Part shown: in pieces, positions 17,445-25,935 of the stretch
Numbering within the stretch: the first letter of the stretch is position 1
Layout: each line of letters begins with the position of its first letter
Assembly (NCBI RefSeq): GCF_030010215.1
Contig: NZ_JASCRR010000016.1
Location: forward strand, 20,752-84,751
Direction: 5' to 3'
Origin: Tianweitania sp. UT-5YL-CI-8
GTDB taxonomy: Bacteria > Pseudomonadota > Alphaproteobacteria > Rhizobiales > Rhizobiaceae
Length of the DNA: 64,000 nt
Notes under the pieces: generated by a model
What the model saw: the letters and a program-made list of their open reading frames with translations, nothing else
Databases searched by the model: none
Told to the model about the DNA's origin: nothing
Program-made: the position numbers and the translations under genes

Positions 17445-18611
17445 TCAGAACATTTCGGCGGGGTCGAAATTGATGACGAACTGATCCCATTCGCCGTTTG
17501 CCGGGGGCAGCTTGAGCCCCTGATTGTCGCACTTCTGAACGGCGCGGATCGCGCTTTCGTCGAAAGGCCTGTTGCCGCTTGATGTCTCGACCGTCGGCCT
17601 GCCGTCGATCTTACCAGCTTGCGTGACCTTGAAACGGATCGAAACCTTGAGATTGTCAGTTTCAACGCCACCGACCGGAATGGTCCAGCAATCTCCCAAT
17701 TGCGAGGAAAGGGCTGCCTTGTCGCTCTGCGACAGCGTCTGGCCGGTGGTTTTCTTTGCGCCCAACGCGGCCTGCTCGGTCGAGCGCTTGGCGCCACCGC
17801 CCGACGGCTTGGCCTTATTGAGCAAAGCGGTGATCTCGTCGGTGCTGAACTGCTTTTCGTCCGACTTCGGACGCACCGCGGCCTGTTCGCTCGACTGCGA
17901 CGTCGACGGCTTCGTCTCGCTGGCCTTGGTGGCGGTCTGCTGCGCAGGCGCCGGATCGGGCCGTGCCGCTGGTGCCGGCGCGGAGTTCGGCAATTGCACG
18001 GCCTCGGTCGGCGCGGGCTCCTGGGCGATGGTCTCTGCCACAGGATCAGGCGTGGTTTCCTCAGCCGGTTCCGGCTTGGCTTCCTGCACGGGAGCGGGCG
18101 TCGGCTCCGGCTTGGGTTCCGGCTGCTTGACGGGCTCAGGCTTGGGGACAGGCTCAGGCACGGGTTCCGGTTTCGGCGCGGGTTGCTCCACCGGTTCCGG
18201 TTTGGGCTCAGGCTTGGGTTCGGGTTGCTTTGCCGGCGCGGGCTTGGCCTCGTCGGCTACCTTGTCCTGCGGCTTGGGTTCGGGTGCCGGAGGCGGTGCG
18301 GCGGAGGGCTCGACCGGGCGCGGGCTGGCCTCCGGTGTGATCGGGGCGTCGGTATCGACACTGTTGTTGCCGACCTTCTGGGCATCGGCGACGACGTCGG
18401 GGCGCTGGGTGGGCACGGGAGCCGGCTTTTCGGCCTTCTCCGCCTTGCGTTCGCCCAGGACGGATTGCGGCACCTCCGACAAAGGCACCAGCTCGACCGG
18501 GAACGACTCGACGTTCTCCACCTGCATCGCGCTCGGCGCGGACATCGTCACCAGCCCGACGGCCAGCAGCGAGGCGTGCAAGACAACAGATGTGGTGAGC
18601 CCGGCCTTCAT
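17445..18611 (-). CDS. tolA: TolA-like energy-transducing protein
   Basis: A 388-residue inner-membrane-anchored protein that links the TolQR motor to TolB/Pal. It has a single N-terminal membrane helix (TTSVVLHASLLAVGLVTM), a long Pro/Glu/Lys-rich rod (about residues 55-230, dominated by PEPKPEP-type repeats rather than the Ala/Lys helix of E. coli), and a compact C-terminal domain with GDCWTIPVGG, VSIRFKVTQAGKIDG and ESAIRAVQKC. The position between tolR and tolB confirms the assignment. The Pro-rich rod could form an extended polyproline spacer. Confidence 0.9.
   Translation of the reverse strand: MKAGLTTSVVLHASLLAVGLVTMSAPSAMQVENVESFPVELVPLSEVPQSVLGERKAEKAEKPAPVPTQRPDVVADAQKVGNNSVDTDAPITPEASPRPVEPSAAPPPAPEPKPQDKVADEAKPAPAKQPEPKPEPKPEPVEQPAPKPEPVPEPVPKPEPVKQPEPKPEPTPAPVQEAKPEPAEETTPDPVAETIAQEPAPTEAVQLPNSAPAPAARPDPAPAQQTATKASETKPSTSQSSEQAAVRPKSDEKQFSTDEITALLNKAKPSGGGAKRSTEQAALGAKKTTGQTLSQSDKAALSSQLGDCWTIPVGGVETDNLKVSIRFKVTQAGKIDGRPTVETSSGNRPFDESAIRAVQKCDNQGLKLPPANGEWDQFVINFDPAEMF
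18050..18300 (-). repeat. Low-complexity Pro-Glu-Pro-Lys repeats within tolA
   Basis: The coding DNA here is built from imperfect repeats of a ggttccggctt/ggctcaggctt type (plus-strand reading), encoding alternating PEPKPEP and PVPEP units. Such tracts are prone to slippage, so length variation between strains is likely. Confidence 0.75.
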
Positions 18612-18618
18612 CGCAGTA

Positions 18619-19071
18619 TCAGCTGCCCTGTTCTTGAAGCGTCACGAGACCGATGTTGCGATATCCGGCCGCGGAAATCTGCGCCATGACGCGCATCACT
18701 GTGCCATAGTCGGCAGCCTTGTCGCCGCGCACATAGATGCGTTCGTCATAGCCCGTCTTGGCGATGGCCTGCAGCCTAGGCACCACTTCCTCGATCGGAA
18801 TTTCGGTCTCCTGCAAATGAATCTGGCCGGCCTGGTTCACCGAGACGGTGATCGGCTGCGTCTCCGAATTCATCGCATTGGCCTGGGTTTCAGGCAGATC
18901 GATGGGCACGCCCACCGTCAACAACGGCGCCGCCACCATGAAGATGATGAGCAGCACCAGCATCACGTCCACGAAGGGCGTGACGTTGATTTCCGACATC
19001 AGGCCGTGCTTGCGCCCGCGGCGTCCGCCGCGGCGTCGCCCGCCTCCGCCCGTGCTTATCGACATGCCCAT
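18619..19071 (-). CDS. tolR: TolR, ExbD/TolR family
   Basis: A 150-residue proton-channel partner of TolQ. It has one membrane helix ([19 protein letters not shown]) with the essential Asp in the preceding [10 protein letters not shown], followed by a periplasmic domain ending in [15 protein letters not shown]. The N terminus carries a basic, Gly/Arg-rich stretch ([14 protein letters not shown]) typical of the cytosolic side. It sits 23 bp after tolQ and 7 bp before tolA in the operon. Confidence 0.93.
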   Translation of the reverse strand: MGMSISTGGGGRRRGGRRGRKHGLMSEINVTPFVDVMLVLLIIFMVAAPLLTVGVPIDLPETQANAMNSETQPITVSVNQAGQIHLQETEIPIEEVVPRLQAIAKTGYDERIYVRGDKAADYGTVMRVMAQISAAGYRNIGLVTLQEQGS

Positions 19072-19094
19072 GGTTCAATCCAACCCCTGAAGTT

Positions 19095-19811
19095 TCAGGC
19101 CCGTTGCGGGACCTTTTCATCGATTTGCCGCGAGAGTATGGCGGAGAACTCGTCGGCGAAGCCTTCCATCCGCGAGGCCAGCTTGGATGCGTCGGTCGAC
19201 AGCTTGTTGTAGGCGATGACGGCGGGAATAGCCGCCAGCAGGCCGATGGCGGTGGCCAGCAGCGCTTCTGCGATGCCGGGCGCAACCACTGCGAGGTTGG
19301 TCGACTTCGATCCGGCAATGGCCTGGAACGAGGTCATGATGCCGACGACCGTGCCGAACAGGCCGATGAAGGGTGCCGCCGAGCCGATGGTGGCGAGAAA
19401 GCCGAGCCGGCTTTCCATGCGCTCCATCTCGCGGCTGAGCGCCAGATCCATGGCCTTGTCGATGCGGGTTTGCAGCGCCAGCGCCGACTTCGCGCCCTTT
19501 TCGAACGACTTCTTCCACTCGCGCATGGCGGCGATGAAGATCGAGGCCATGCCGGTGGTCTTGCGGTCGGACAGGGTGCGGTACAGTTCCTCAAGCGACT
19601 GACCCGACCAGAACACCTGCTCGAAACGGTTAAGCGCCGAGCGCATCCGGCCATAGGAAATGAGCTTGTCGACAATGATCGCCCAGGTCCAGACCGAGGC
19701 CACGAGCAGGCCGATCATGACCAGCTTGACGACCCAGCCGGCCTGCCAGAAGAGCGCCCAGATCGACAGCTGGGCGGCCGGCTCGACAAGTGTAAGGTTT
19801 TCCATATCCAA
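19095..19811 (-). CDS. tolQ: TolQ, MotA/TolQ/ExbB proton channel
   Basis: A 238-residue inner-membrane protein, the stator-like ion channel of the Tol motor. Three membrane segments are visible: residues about 18-43, and the paired helices LGFLATIGSAAPFIGLFGTVVGIM and IAEALLATAIGLLAAIPAVIAYN, which carry the conserved proton-path residues. It is the first gene of tolQRAB. The 259 bp upstream (19812-20070) hold no gene and should contain the operon promoter; I could not fix a -35/-10 pair. Confidence 0.95.
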   Translation of the reverse strand: MDMENLTLVEPAAQLSIWALFWQAGWVVKLVMIGLLVASVWTWAIIVDKLISYGRMRSALNRFEQVFWSGQSLEELYRTLSDRKTTGMASIFIAAMREWKKSFEKGAKSALALQTRIDKAMDLALSREMERMESRLGFLATIGSAAPFIGLFGTVVGIMTSFQAIAGSKSTNLAVVAPGIAEALLATAIGLLAAIPAVIAYNKLSTDASKLASRMEGFADEFSAILSRQIDEKVPQRA

Positions 19812-20070
19812 ACTGTCCCTAACATCTCCGGACCCGGCTCACCGTCCCGTCCATGCATACCGTCAATTCAAGGAGGCCATTTCGCGCAGACCTTAGGAAA
19901 GTCCCGAAATACGCGTTTGCCGCCTTGTCCAAGCCAAATTTGGTGAAAGGAAGGCCGCGACCACTCCTTACCATTTTCATTGATTCCTTCATGATCCGTT
20001 ATGGTTAAGGATCGGTTAGGATCGATGCGTTGGGGAATGGCGCTTTGTCGCAGTGACGGCTTCAGCGGCC

Positions 20071-20541
20071 TTATGCCGAGCTGGTGAGATCAGGCAGAAA
20101 AGCGGCGATCCACTCCTTGGGAAACCGCCGCGGCCGGCCATTTTCGCCGATGATGGCGGCCTCGACCCGCGCCTCGATCAAGAGTTCGTCGCCACGCCGG
20201 ATCTGCTGGCCCATGACGATGCGAGCGCCCGAAATGTCGAGCGTCCGCGTATCCACGGTCAAGATATCGTCGATGCGGGCCGGACTTCGAAAATCGATCT
20301 CCATCCGCCTGACGATCCAGACGATCTTTTCGCCATGCTTGCCATCGGCCAGTTCGGTGTGATGCACTCCAGCCAGCCGCAGGAAATCCGATCGGCCGCG
20401 TTCGAGAAATTCGAGATAGCGCGCATGATAGACGACGCCGGAAAAATCCGTATCGGCGTAATACACCCGCGCCATCAGGCGATGTCCGGACGGCGTCAGG
20501 GCACCAGAGAGGCTGGCTTCCAGGGAGGCGTCCATAGTCAC
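20071..20541 (-). CDS. ybgC: Acyl-CoA thioesterase YbgC
   Basis: A 156-residue hotdog-fold thioesterase. The catalytic Asp lies in [30 protein letters not shown], the 4-hydroxybenzoyl-CoA thioesterase motif. YbgC hydrolyses short acyl-CoA or acyl-ACP esters and interacts with lipid synthesis in bacteria where it neighbours tol-pal, as here. Its ATG overlaps the ruvB stop (ATGA), so it is the tail of the ruv operon; tolQ begins 259 bp further. Confidence 0.93.
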   Translation of the reverse strand: MTMDASLEASLSGALTPSGHRLMARVYYADTDFSGVVYHARYLEFLERGRSDFLRLAGVHHTELADGKHGEKIVWIVRRMEIDFRSPARIDDILTVDTRTLDISGARIVMGQQIRRGDELLIEARVEAAIIGENGRPRRFPKEWIAAFLPDLTSSA

Positions 20542-21578
20542 TCCTCTTCCTGGAACAGGTTGATCTGCTGCTGGGCGATCTCGTTCGGCGCGTCGAGGCC
20601 TAGATGCCGCCAGGCGTTGGCCGTCAGCACCCGGCCGCGCGGCGTGCGCTGGATGAAACCCTGCTGGATCAGATAGGGCTCGATGATGTCCTCGATTGCG
20701 TCGCGCGGCTCGGAAAGACCTGCCGCGATCGTTTCGATGCCGACGGGGCCGCCGCCGAAATTCATCGCGATCATCGACAGATAGCGCCGGTCGAGCTGGT
20801 CGAGACCAAGCGCATCGACCTCCAGTCGCTGCAGCGCCTCGTCGGCTGCCTTGCGGTCGACGATCGGCGCGTTGGCAACCGAGGCGAAGTCGCGCACCCT
20901 GCGCAACAGACGCCCGGCGATACGCGGCGTGCCGCGAGAGCGGCGAGCGATTTCCAGCGCACCGTCGTCCGACATCGGCAGGTTCATGATGCGGGCGCCG
21001 CGCCGCACGATCAGTTCGAGTTCTTCCACGGTATAGAAGTTGAGCCGGACCGGAATGCCGAACCGGTCGCGCAACGGGTTGGTCAGGAGGCCGAGCCGCG
21101 TGGTGGCGGCGACCAGGGTGAACTTCGCCAAGTCTATCTTGACCGAACGCGCTGCCGGCCCCTCCCCGATGATCAGGTCGAGCTGATAATCCTCCATTGC
21201 GGGATACAGGATTTCCTCCACTGCCGGGCTCAGCCGGTGGATCTCGTCGATGAACAGCACGTCGCGCTCTTCGAGATTGGTCAGGAGTGCTGCGAGGTCT
21301 CCTGCCTTGGCGATCACCGGGCCAGAGGTGGAGCGGAAATTAACGCCGAGTTCGCGCGCCATGATCTGCGCCAGCGTCGTCTTGCCTAGACCTGGTGGGC
21401 CTACGAACAGCACATGGTCGAGCGCCTCGCCCCGCCCCTTTGCCGCCTCGATGAAGATACGCAGATTGGCCCGCGCCGCAGCCTGGCCGACGAAATCGTC
21501 CAGCATCTGCGGTCGCAGCGACGAATCGATGTCCTCGCCGCGCTTTTCCGGGGTGATGAGGCGGGGGGAAAGGCTCAC
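20538..21578 (-). CDS. ruvB: Holliday junction branch-migration ATPase RuvB
   Basis: The hexameric motor that, with RuvA, moves Holliday junctions. The start is a GTG at 21576-21578 that overlaps the stop of the vapC-type toxin gene as GTGA. This gives 346 residues beginning [16 protein letters not shown], exactly the normal RuvB N terminus; the longer ATG frame from 21644 lies inside the toxin gene. Walker A is GPPGLGKTT, Walker B FIDEIHRL, sensor 1 AATTR, sensor 2 [14 protein letters not shown], and the C-terminal winged helix ends [16 protein letters not shown]. Coupling to the toxin gene makes RuvB translation depend on the inserted module. Confidence 0.95.
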   Translation of the reverse strand: MSLSPRLITPEKRGEDIDSSLRPQMLDDFVGQAAARANLRIFIEAAKGRGEALDHVLFVGPPGLGKTTLAQIMARELGVNFRSTSGPVIAKAGDLAALLTNLEERDVLFIDEIHRLSPAVEEILYPAMEDYQLDLIIGEGPAARSVKIDLAKFTLVAATTRLGLLTNPLRDRFGIPVRLNFYTVEELELIVRRGARIMNLPMSDDGALEIARRSRGTPRIAGRLLRRVRDFASVANAPIVDRKAADEALQRLEVDALGLDQLDRRYLSMIAMNFGGGPVGIETIAAGLSEPRDAIEDIIEPYLIQQGFIQRTPRGRVLTANAWRHLGLDAPNEIAQQQINLFQEEE

Positions 21579-21973
21579 GAAAGAAGTTCCATCGAAGAAA
21601 GCAATCGCGCCGAGCGCTTGTCGAACGTCACGACCGTATCGCATTTCGCAGCTTCACACGACCATGCCACAAGAGCGTCCGGCAGGTCGGATGCGGTAAT
21701 GTCCGCCCTTTCCAAAAAGCTGCGCAGTTTCTCGCCATGCTCGAAACGGAATTCTGCGCTTTGCGTCATTGTACGAACCGCGGCCAGGATGTTGTCGCCA
21801 TCGTAATGGAGCCGCCTTTTCAACAGCCAGAGGAGTTCCACCAGCGAGACGGCGCTGACAAAAGCCGGGCTTCGGGCCGTTCGCCGTGCAAAGAAAGCGC
21901 GAGATTTCGCGCACTGCTCAGGATCGTCATCGACCAGCAGCCTCAGGAGAATGTTAGTGTCGACGCCGATCAC
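21575..21973 (-). CDS. PIN-domain toxin (VapC type), copy 1, inserted between ruvA and ruvB
   Basis: A 132-residue PIN-domain ribonuclease. The first acidic residue is in [16 protein letters not shown], the later ones around [22 protein letters not shown] and [11 protein letters not shown]. VapC toxins cleave initiator tRNA or rRNA when freed from their antitoxin. The antitoxin gene upstream overlaps by ATGA, and the stop overlaps the ruvB GTG. It looks intact: all four expected acidic positions appear to be present. The placement inside the ruv operon is unusual. Confidence 0.88.
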   Translation of the reverse strand: MIGVDTNILLRLLVDDDPEQCAKSRAFFARRTARSPAFVSAVSLVELLWLLKRRLHYDGDNILAAVRTMTQSAEFRFEHGEKLRSFLERADITASDLPDALVAWSCEAAKCDTVVTFDKRSARLLSSMELLS

Positions 21974-22248
21974 GTTTCGCGCTCCCTTGCCTCAAACTCG
22001 GCCCATTCCTCAGCGACCGCATCCGCGATTGCATCGTCGAATTCCTCGATTGCCAAGCTCTTCCCCGAAGGCGGCTTTCCAAGAATACCCGCAAGGTCTA
22101 TGGCCCTGATTTTTCGAGGACGGACATAGGTTCGCCCTCCCTCCTCAACAAATTCGACGGTATCGCCGGCTTTGAGATCGTGTCTCAGGCGAACTTCCTT
22201 AGGGATGGTAATCTGACCTTTTGAGGTGATCGTCGCCAAAACGCTCAT
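21970..22248 (-). CDS. AbrB/MazE-type antitoxin, copy 1
   Basis: A 92-residue antitoxin. The N-terminal swapped-hairpin DNA-binding domain is SVLATITSKGQITIPKEVRLRHDLKAGDTVEFVEEG. The C-terminal tail (GKSLAIEEFDDAIADAVAEEW) is the toxin-neutralising arm. It lies directly upstream of its PIN toxin (ATGA overlap) and 62 bp after ruvA. A promoter and inverted repeat in that gap support separate, autoregulated expression. Confidence 0.88.
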   Translation of the reverse strand: MSVLATITSKGQITIPKEVRLRHDLKAGDTVEFVEEGGRTYVRPRKIRAIDLAGILGKPPSGKSLAIEEFDDAIADAVAEEWAEFEARERET

Positions 22249-22267
22249 GTCTTACACCTGAATTTTT

Positions 22268-22306
22268 CTTACTTATAATAATAGTAAGGAATTTTACTGT
22301 ACGCAA
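22268..22306 (-). promoter_or_regulatory. Promoter and operator of toxin-antitoxin pair 1
   Basis: Read on the minus strand: -35 TTGCGT (22306-22301), 17-bp spacer, -10 TATTAT (22283-22278). A 6-bp inverted repeat, CTTACT at 22268-22273 and AGTAAG at 22283-22288, brackets the -10 and is AT-rich compared with its surroundings. This is where an AbrB-type antitoxin would bind to repress its own operon. ruvA ends at 22311, so the promoter lies in the ruvA-vapB gap. Confidence 0.6.
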
Positions 22307-22310
22307 CACT

Positions 22311-22928
22311 TCACCGCGCCAGCTCCTTCAGCCCGAGCCGGATGAGCTGGGAGGAATCGGCATCCTCGCCTGCAGTTTTCAGGGCCGATGCGATGGCGTT
22401 CGCGGCGATGTCGCGGGAGTAGCCGAGATTGACCAGCGCCGACACAGCATCGGCTATCGGTGCCGGCGCCACGCCCTCGCCGAGTTCCTGCTTGAGCCCT
22501 ATGGTGCCCGTCGCCTCGCCCGTGAAGGCCGGCGCCTTGGTCTTGAGTTCGGTGACGATGCGCTCCGCCACTTTCTTGCCGACTCCAGGCGCGCGGCTGA
22601 CCATGGCGATGTCGCGCAGCGCAATAGCATTGGCCAGTTCAGGCGGTGTCAGCGTCGACAGCACGGCCAGTGCCACCTTGGCTCCGACGCCCTGGACGTT
22701 GTTCAAAAGCAGCCGGAACCATTCGCGCTCGAGCTGCGACTGGAATCCATAGAGCCGGATCATGTCCTCGCGCACATAGGTTTCGATGAAAAGCACTACC
22801 GCCTCGCCGGCATGCATCGTTGCCAGCGTGCGCGTCGAGCAAAACGCGACATAACCCACGCCGTGCACGTCGACGACGCATGAGTCCTCGCCGATCTCGT
22901 CGACCGTGCCTTTAAGCTTGCCGATCAT
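22311..22928 (-). CDS. ruvA: Holliday junction DNA-binding protein RuvA
   Basis: A 205-residue protein that forms tetramers around four-way junctions and loads RuvB. It starts [25 protein letters not shown], the canonical RuvA domain I. Two helix-hairpin-helix motifs follow ([17 protein letters not shown] and [15 protein letters not shown]), then a linker and the RuvB-binding domain III ([20 protein letters not shown]). The ATG at 22926-22928 begins 7 bp after the stop of the second PIN toxin, and its AGG ribosome site lies just inside the end of that toxin gene (TGAGGTTCAG). The longer frame to 22961 is rejected. Confidence 0.95.
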   Translation of the reverse strand: MIGKLKGTVDEIGEDSCVVDVHGVGYVAFCSTRTLATMHAGEAVVLFIETYVREDMIRLYGFQSQLEREWFRLLLNNVQGVGAKVALAVLSTLTPPELANAIALRDIAMVSRAPGVGKKVAERIVTELKTKAPAFTGEATGTIGLKQELGEGVAPAPIADAVSALVNLGYSRDIAANAIASALKTAGEDADSSQLIRLGLKELAR

Positions 22929-22935
22929 CTGAACC

Positions 22936-23349
22936 TCATGAGTGGCTATCGGGAGAAACAAGCTCCACCTGCGGGAAATAGGTGCGGTAGCGGCGGGTAT
23001 CGCGCGTCATGAGGCGATGCCCGGCCACGGTGGCATGCGCGCCGATTAGAAAATCCGGCAAGGTCTGCGCACGTCCGCCGCCTCTGGCACGGTAGTCGCG
23101 ATGCGCCCAACCCGCGATCGGCGCAGCGTCCGCTGGTATATTCTCGAACGTCCACAATGCGGAGACGAAGACAGCGTTGAAGTTTTCCAACGTTTTGAAC
23201 GCGTGTGCGACCTCGGCCGCGATGACGACGTTGTAGACCAACCCGCCACGCGACAACGCACTGCCGATTGCGCCTCTAGCCCAATCCTTCCAAGGCGATT
23301 CAGGCTCCAGAAGGTCGATGATGATGTTGGAGTCAATCAGCGTAGCCAT
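22936..23349 (-). CDS. PIN-domain toxin (VapC type), copy 2, inserted between ruvC and ruvA
   Basis: A 137-residue PIN-domain protein: [17 protein letters not shown] contains the first Asp, [14 protein letters not shown] a conserved acidic Glu, and [30 protein letters not shown] the C-terminal acidic cluster. It differs from copy 1 in sequence, so the two modules are independent arrivals rather than a duplication. It overlaps its antitoxin gene by 17 bp and ends 7 bp before ruvA. Confidence 0.87.
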   Translation of the reverse strand: MATLIDSNIIIDLLEPESPWKDWARGAIGSALSRGGLVYNVVIAAEVAHAFKTLENFNAVFVSALWTFENIPADAAPIAGWAHRDYRARGGGRAQTLPDFLIGAHATVAGHRLMTRDTRRYRTYFPQVELVSPDSHS

Positions 23350-23593
23350 CGCCGCCTCGGGTCAGGGTCATGATCTCGTCCGAGGTGAGGCCGCCGTCAC
23401 TTGTGCCTTCCACTTTGGCGAACCAATCCTCCAGGCTGCGGTGCAAAACGCTTTCCCGCCCGCCCGGTACCCTTACAAGTTCTACGACGCCATCCGCACG
23501 CTGGACGAAATCGACCTCCGTGCCCGGCATGATGCCGAGCTTGAGCCGGATGTTCCGGGGAATCGTAACCTGGCCTTTTTCCGTCACGCGCAT
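23333..23593 (-). CDS. AbrB/MazE-type antitoxin, copy 2
   Basis: An 86-residue antitoxin with a SpoVT/AbrB domain at the N terminus (MRVTEKGQVTIPRNIRLKLGIMPGTEVDFVQ). The C-terminal part (RSLEDWFAKVEGTSDGGLTSDEIMTLTRG) binds the toxin. It is followed by its PIN toxin with a 17-bp overlap. A perfect 9-bp inverted repeat ends immediately before the ATG. Confidence 0.88.
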   Translation of the reverse strand: MRVTEKGQVTIPRNIRLKLGIMPGTEVDFVQRADGVVELVRVPGGRESVLHRSLEDWFAKVEGTSDGGLTSDEIMTLTRGGDGYAD

Positions 23594-23641
23594 GGTAATA
23601 CCTCTGCGGTATTACCTATCCGACGACCGTGAACAAGTCAA
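23594..23641 (-). promoter_or_regulatory. Promoter and palindromic operator of toxin-antitoxin pair 2
   Basis: GGTAATACC at 23594-23602 and GGTATTACC at 23608-23616 form a perfect 9-bp inverted repeat with a 5-bp centre, touching the antitoxin ATG and covering its AGAGG ribosome site. Upstream on the minus strand, TTGACT (23641-23636) and TAGGTA (23618-23613) are 17 bp apart, so the -10 overlaps the palindrome. This fits antitoxin autorepression. Confidence 0.65.
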
Positions 23642-23657
23642 GAACATGCCGACAGCT

Positions 23658-24173
23658 TCATCCTGCCAGTTCGGCCCTGAGCCGGTAGGCCGGGCTTTGT
23701 CGGTGATGTGCATGGCAGATGGCGATAGCCAGTGCGTCGGCGGCATCCTCGGTATCGAAGCTCGCCTTGGGCATCAGTACCTTGACCATCATGACGATCT
23801 GCTTCTTGTCGCCGTGACCGACGCCGATCACCGCCTTCTTCACCGCATTTGGCGCGTATTCGGCAACCGTCAGGCCCGCCAGTGCCGGCACCAGCATGGC
23901 GATGCCCCGCGCCTGCCCGAGCTTCAAGGTCGCCGCGGCGTCGCGATTGACGAAAGTGGCTTCGACAGCCGCTTCATGCGGCTTCAGCGAATGGATGACT
24001 TCGGAAAGCCCGTCATGCAACTGGCACAGCCGCGTCGCCAGGCTCATCTTTTCATCGGACCGGACCGTGCCGGCAGCGACGAAACGCAACGAGTTCCCCA
24101 GACTTTCCACAACGCCCCAACCGGTGCGGCGCAGGCCGGGATCGATGCCGATGATACGAATCGCTTCCGTCAT
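23658..24173 (-). CDS. ruvC: Holliday junction resolvase RuvC
   Basis: A 171-residue endonuclease that cuts Holliday junctions symmetrically. The RNase-H-fold active site is visible: Asp in [14 protein letters not shown], Glu in AAVEATFVN, and the C-terminal acidic pair in [21 protein letters not shown]. It is first in the ruvC-TA-ruvA-TA-ruvB-ybgC string. The DUF1465/rcdA gene ends 59 bp upstream. Confidence 0.95.
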   Translation of the reverse strand: MTEAIRIIGIDPGLRRTGWGVVESLGNSLRFVAAGTVRSDEKMSLATRLCQLHDGLSEVIHSLKPHEAAVEATFVNRDAAATLKLGQARGIAMLVPALAGLTVAEYAPNAVKKAVIGVGHGDKKQIVMMVKVLMPKASFDTEDAADALAIAICHAHHRQSPAYRLRAELAG

Positions 24174-24232
24174 GCCCGAACCTTATCTTTCGAGCGCCAC
24201 GAAGCCAGCGAAATGTGAACAAACCGAAAACG

Positions 24233-24772
24233 TCAGCCGCGGCCGAAAGCCGTGTTCAGCAGCGTGATCTGGTCGGAAACCGGGTTCTGCGACCGGTGCG
24301 GAAACGGCGTGAACCCGTTGCCGTAAATTTCGTCGTCCATGCGCCGCACCAGCGATTGCAGACGGAGCGAACGGCGGACGAGGCCGATGAAGTCTTCGGG
24401 CAACTCGCCCCAGCCGAGCGCGTCTTCATGCGCCGATGCGGTATCGAGCCGAACCTTGGCCTTCTCGGACGCAACCTGGTCGCGGGTCATTTCGCCAGAA
24501 TTGGCGGCACGCTGAAGCAACAGCCAGGAGGCAACCTGCATGAGCCGCGTGGTCAGCCGCATCGATTCCGCCGCATACAGCGTCGCCGCGTTGCGCGACA
24601 GCCGCTTGGCTTCGGCGCGACCCTTGCCGTCGAGATATTCGGCTGCATTCTCAACCAGCCCCATGCCCTCTTCATAAAGCGGCTTGAAGGATTGCGAAAA
24701 CACGCGATGCTCGGCCAGCTTGATCGTGTTCGGGCTCGTGGCGAAAGGCTCGTTCATCAAAAATTCCTGCAT
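24233..24772 (-). CDS. rcdA: DUF1465 protein, RcdA-like ClpXP adaptor
   Basis: A 179-residue protein (174 if the second ATG, at 24755-24757, is used). The sequence LAEHRVFSQSFKPLYEEGMGLVENAAEYLDGKGR, with SRNAATLYAAESMRLTTRLMQVASWLL, is the DUF1465 signature. In Caulobacter the family member RcdA helps deliver the cell-cycle regulator CtrA and other substrates to ClpXP at the cell pole. The mostly helical composition fits a three-helix-bundle adaptor. It is a single gene between ruvC and a 213-bp gene-free stretch (24773-24985). Confidence 0.85.
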   Translation of the reverse strand: MQEFLMNEPFATSPNTIKLAEHRVFSQSFKPLYEEGMGLVENAAEYLDGKGRAEAKRLSRNAATLYAAESMRLTTRLMQVASWLLLQRAANSGEMTRDQVASEKAKVRLDTASAHEDALGWGELPEDFIGLVRRSLRLQSLVRRMDDEIYGNGFTPFPHRSQNPVSDQITLLNTAFGRG

Positions 24773-24985
24773 CCCCGCTAAACGGCATATCAGCCTGTTC
24801 CGGCTGTTTCGACCGCTTCGACCCCAACTCTTGCGAGAAGATGGTGGAAAATGCGCTTACCCCCCATTGAAGGCAAGCTTATGTTTAACAGAAGGTTAAC
24901 GGGAATAAATGAACAGCCTCAGGCTGTGATAAAAATGAAAAATCCGTTCTGAAACGGCACAATGTGTGACTTGAAATGGGACGCC

Positions 24986-25759
24986 CTACTGCGGTGCGGC
25001 GGCCGAATCAAAGTTACGCACAACCACCGCGCCGAGAATGGCGCCCGGCAGTCCATCCTTGTCGACTTCCTGCAGCAAGACGGCGCATCCGCCCTTTTTG
25101 CCCATCAGTTTTTTCGGCAGTTCGAAGCGTGAAGCCTTGCCATGCCACATGCCTACCGTCTGGATGTCAGTGACGGAATTCCAGTAGGTGACTTGGCGAC
25201 CCTGGTTCTCGCCGCGATCGATGGTGATGGGCCGCGGCGCATCGAAATGCACTAGGACAAGGTGGGCTTCTTTGTCACTGGGAAACTGGCCATCAGCCGA
25301 TGCTCCGGTTTCGATCAGCATGCTGTCGCCCTGCTTGCTGATGCTGATCGGCACACTCAAGCCATTACCGTCAGACTGCATCTTGCCCAGCGTGTCGGCA
25401 AGCGCCTGCCTCTTCGCGCCATTGACGTGAGCGCGGCCATTGACCACGGCTTGTGGTGTATATACCGACCGCGACTTGAAAGACCGCATATAGTCGTTCT
25501 GGCGCGCCGTGTTGTCCTCGGTCGCAAGCGTGTCGCGCCAGCCGAGATAGTCCCAATAGTTGACGTGATAAGCGAGCGCAACGATGTCGGGGCGCTTGGC
25601 ATATTCGGAAAACAGCGCGTCGGCAGGCGGGCAGGAATTGCAGCCCTGACTGGTGAACAGCTCGACCACGCCCACAGGCTTGCTGTCTTCGGCACAAGCC
25701 GAACCCGCAAAGGCCGATGCTGCCAGCATAACTGCCAGCTTGATGAAAATGCGCCTCAT
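24986..25759 (-). CDS. DUF1223 secreted thioredoxin-like protein
   Basis: A 257-residue exported protein. The chosen ATG (25757-25759) opens a signal peptide (MRRIFIKLAVMLAASAFAGSACA); frames from 25834 add a polar leader. The mature N terminus has VELFTSQGCNSCPPADALF, a thioredoxin-fold CxxC-PP motif characteristic of DUF1223, then YHVNYWDYLGWRDTLA and YTPQAVVNGRAHVNGA. Function is unproven; a periplasmic redox or metal role is plausible. It is an isolated gene. Confidence 0.87.
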   Translation of the reverse strand: MRRIFIKLAVMLAASAFAGSACAEDSKPVGVVELFTSQGCNSCPPADALFSEYAKRPDIVALAYHVNYWDYLGWRDTLATEDNTARQNDYMRSFKSRSVYTPQAVVNGRAHVNGAKRQALADTLGKMQSDGNGLSVPISISKQGDSMLIETGASADGQFPSDKEAHLVLVHFDAPRPITIDRGENQGRQVTYWNSVTDIQTVGMWHGKASRFELPKKLMGKKGGCAVLLQEVDKDGLPGAILGAVVVRNFDSAAAPQ

Positions 25760-25935
25760 GATCGTTCCGCTATTCCCGCAGCTTTTCGCTGACATTGTTT
25801 TTGTCGCCGGATGTTTGTCAGAAGACAGCATCAACAGGAAGTCACGTTGCGGTGAAATTTTTCATGCGACGTTGAAAGTGCCTGGCCCACACTAACGGAA
25901 AGTTGGCGAATCCTTTCTAAAGCTCACATTTCAGG

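Noticed and set aside
17572..19212. A 546-codon plus-strand frame rich in Gly-Ser
   Set aside because: Antisense of the tolA Pro-rich repeats and tolR; the low complexity is inherited from the repeats.
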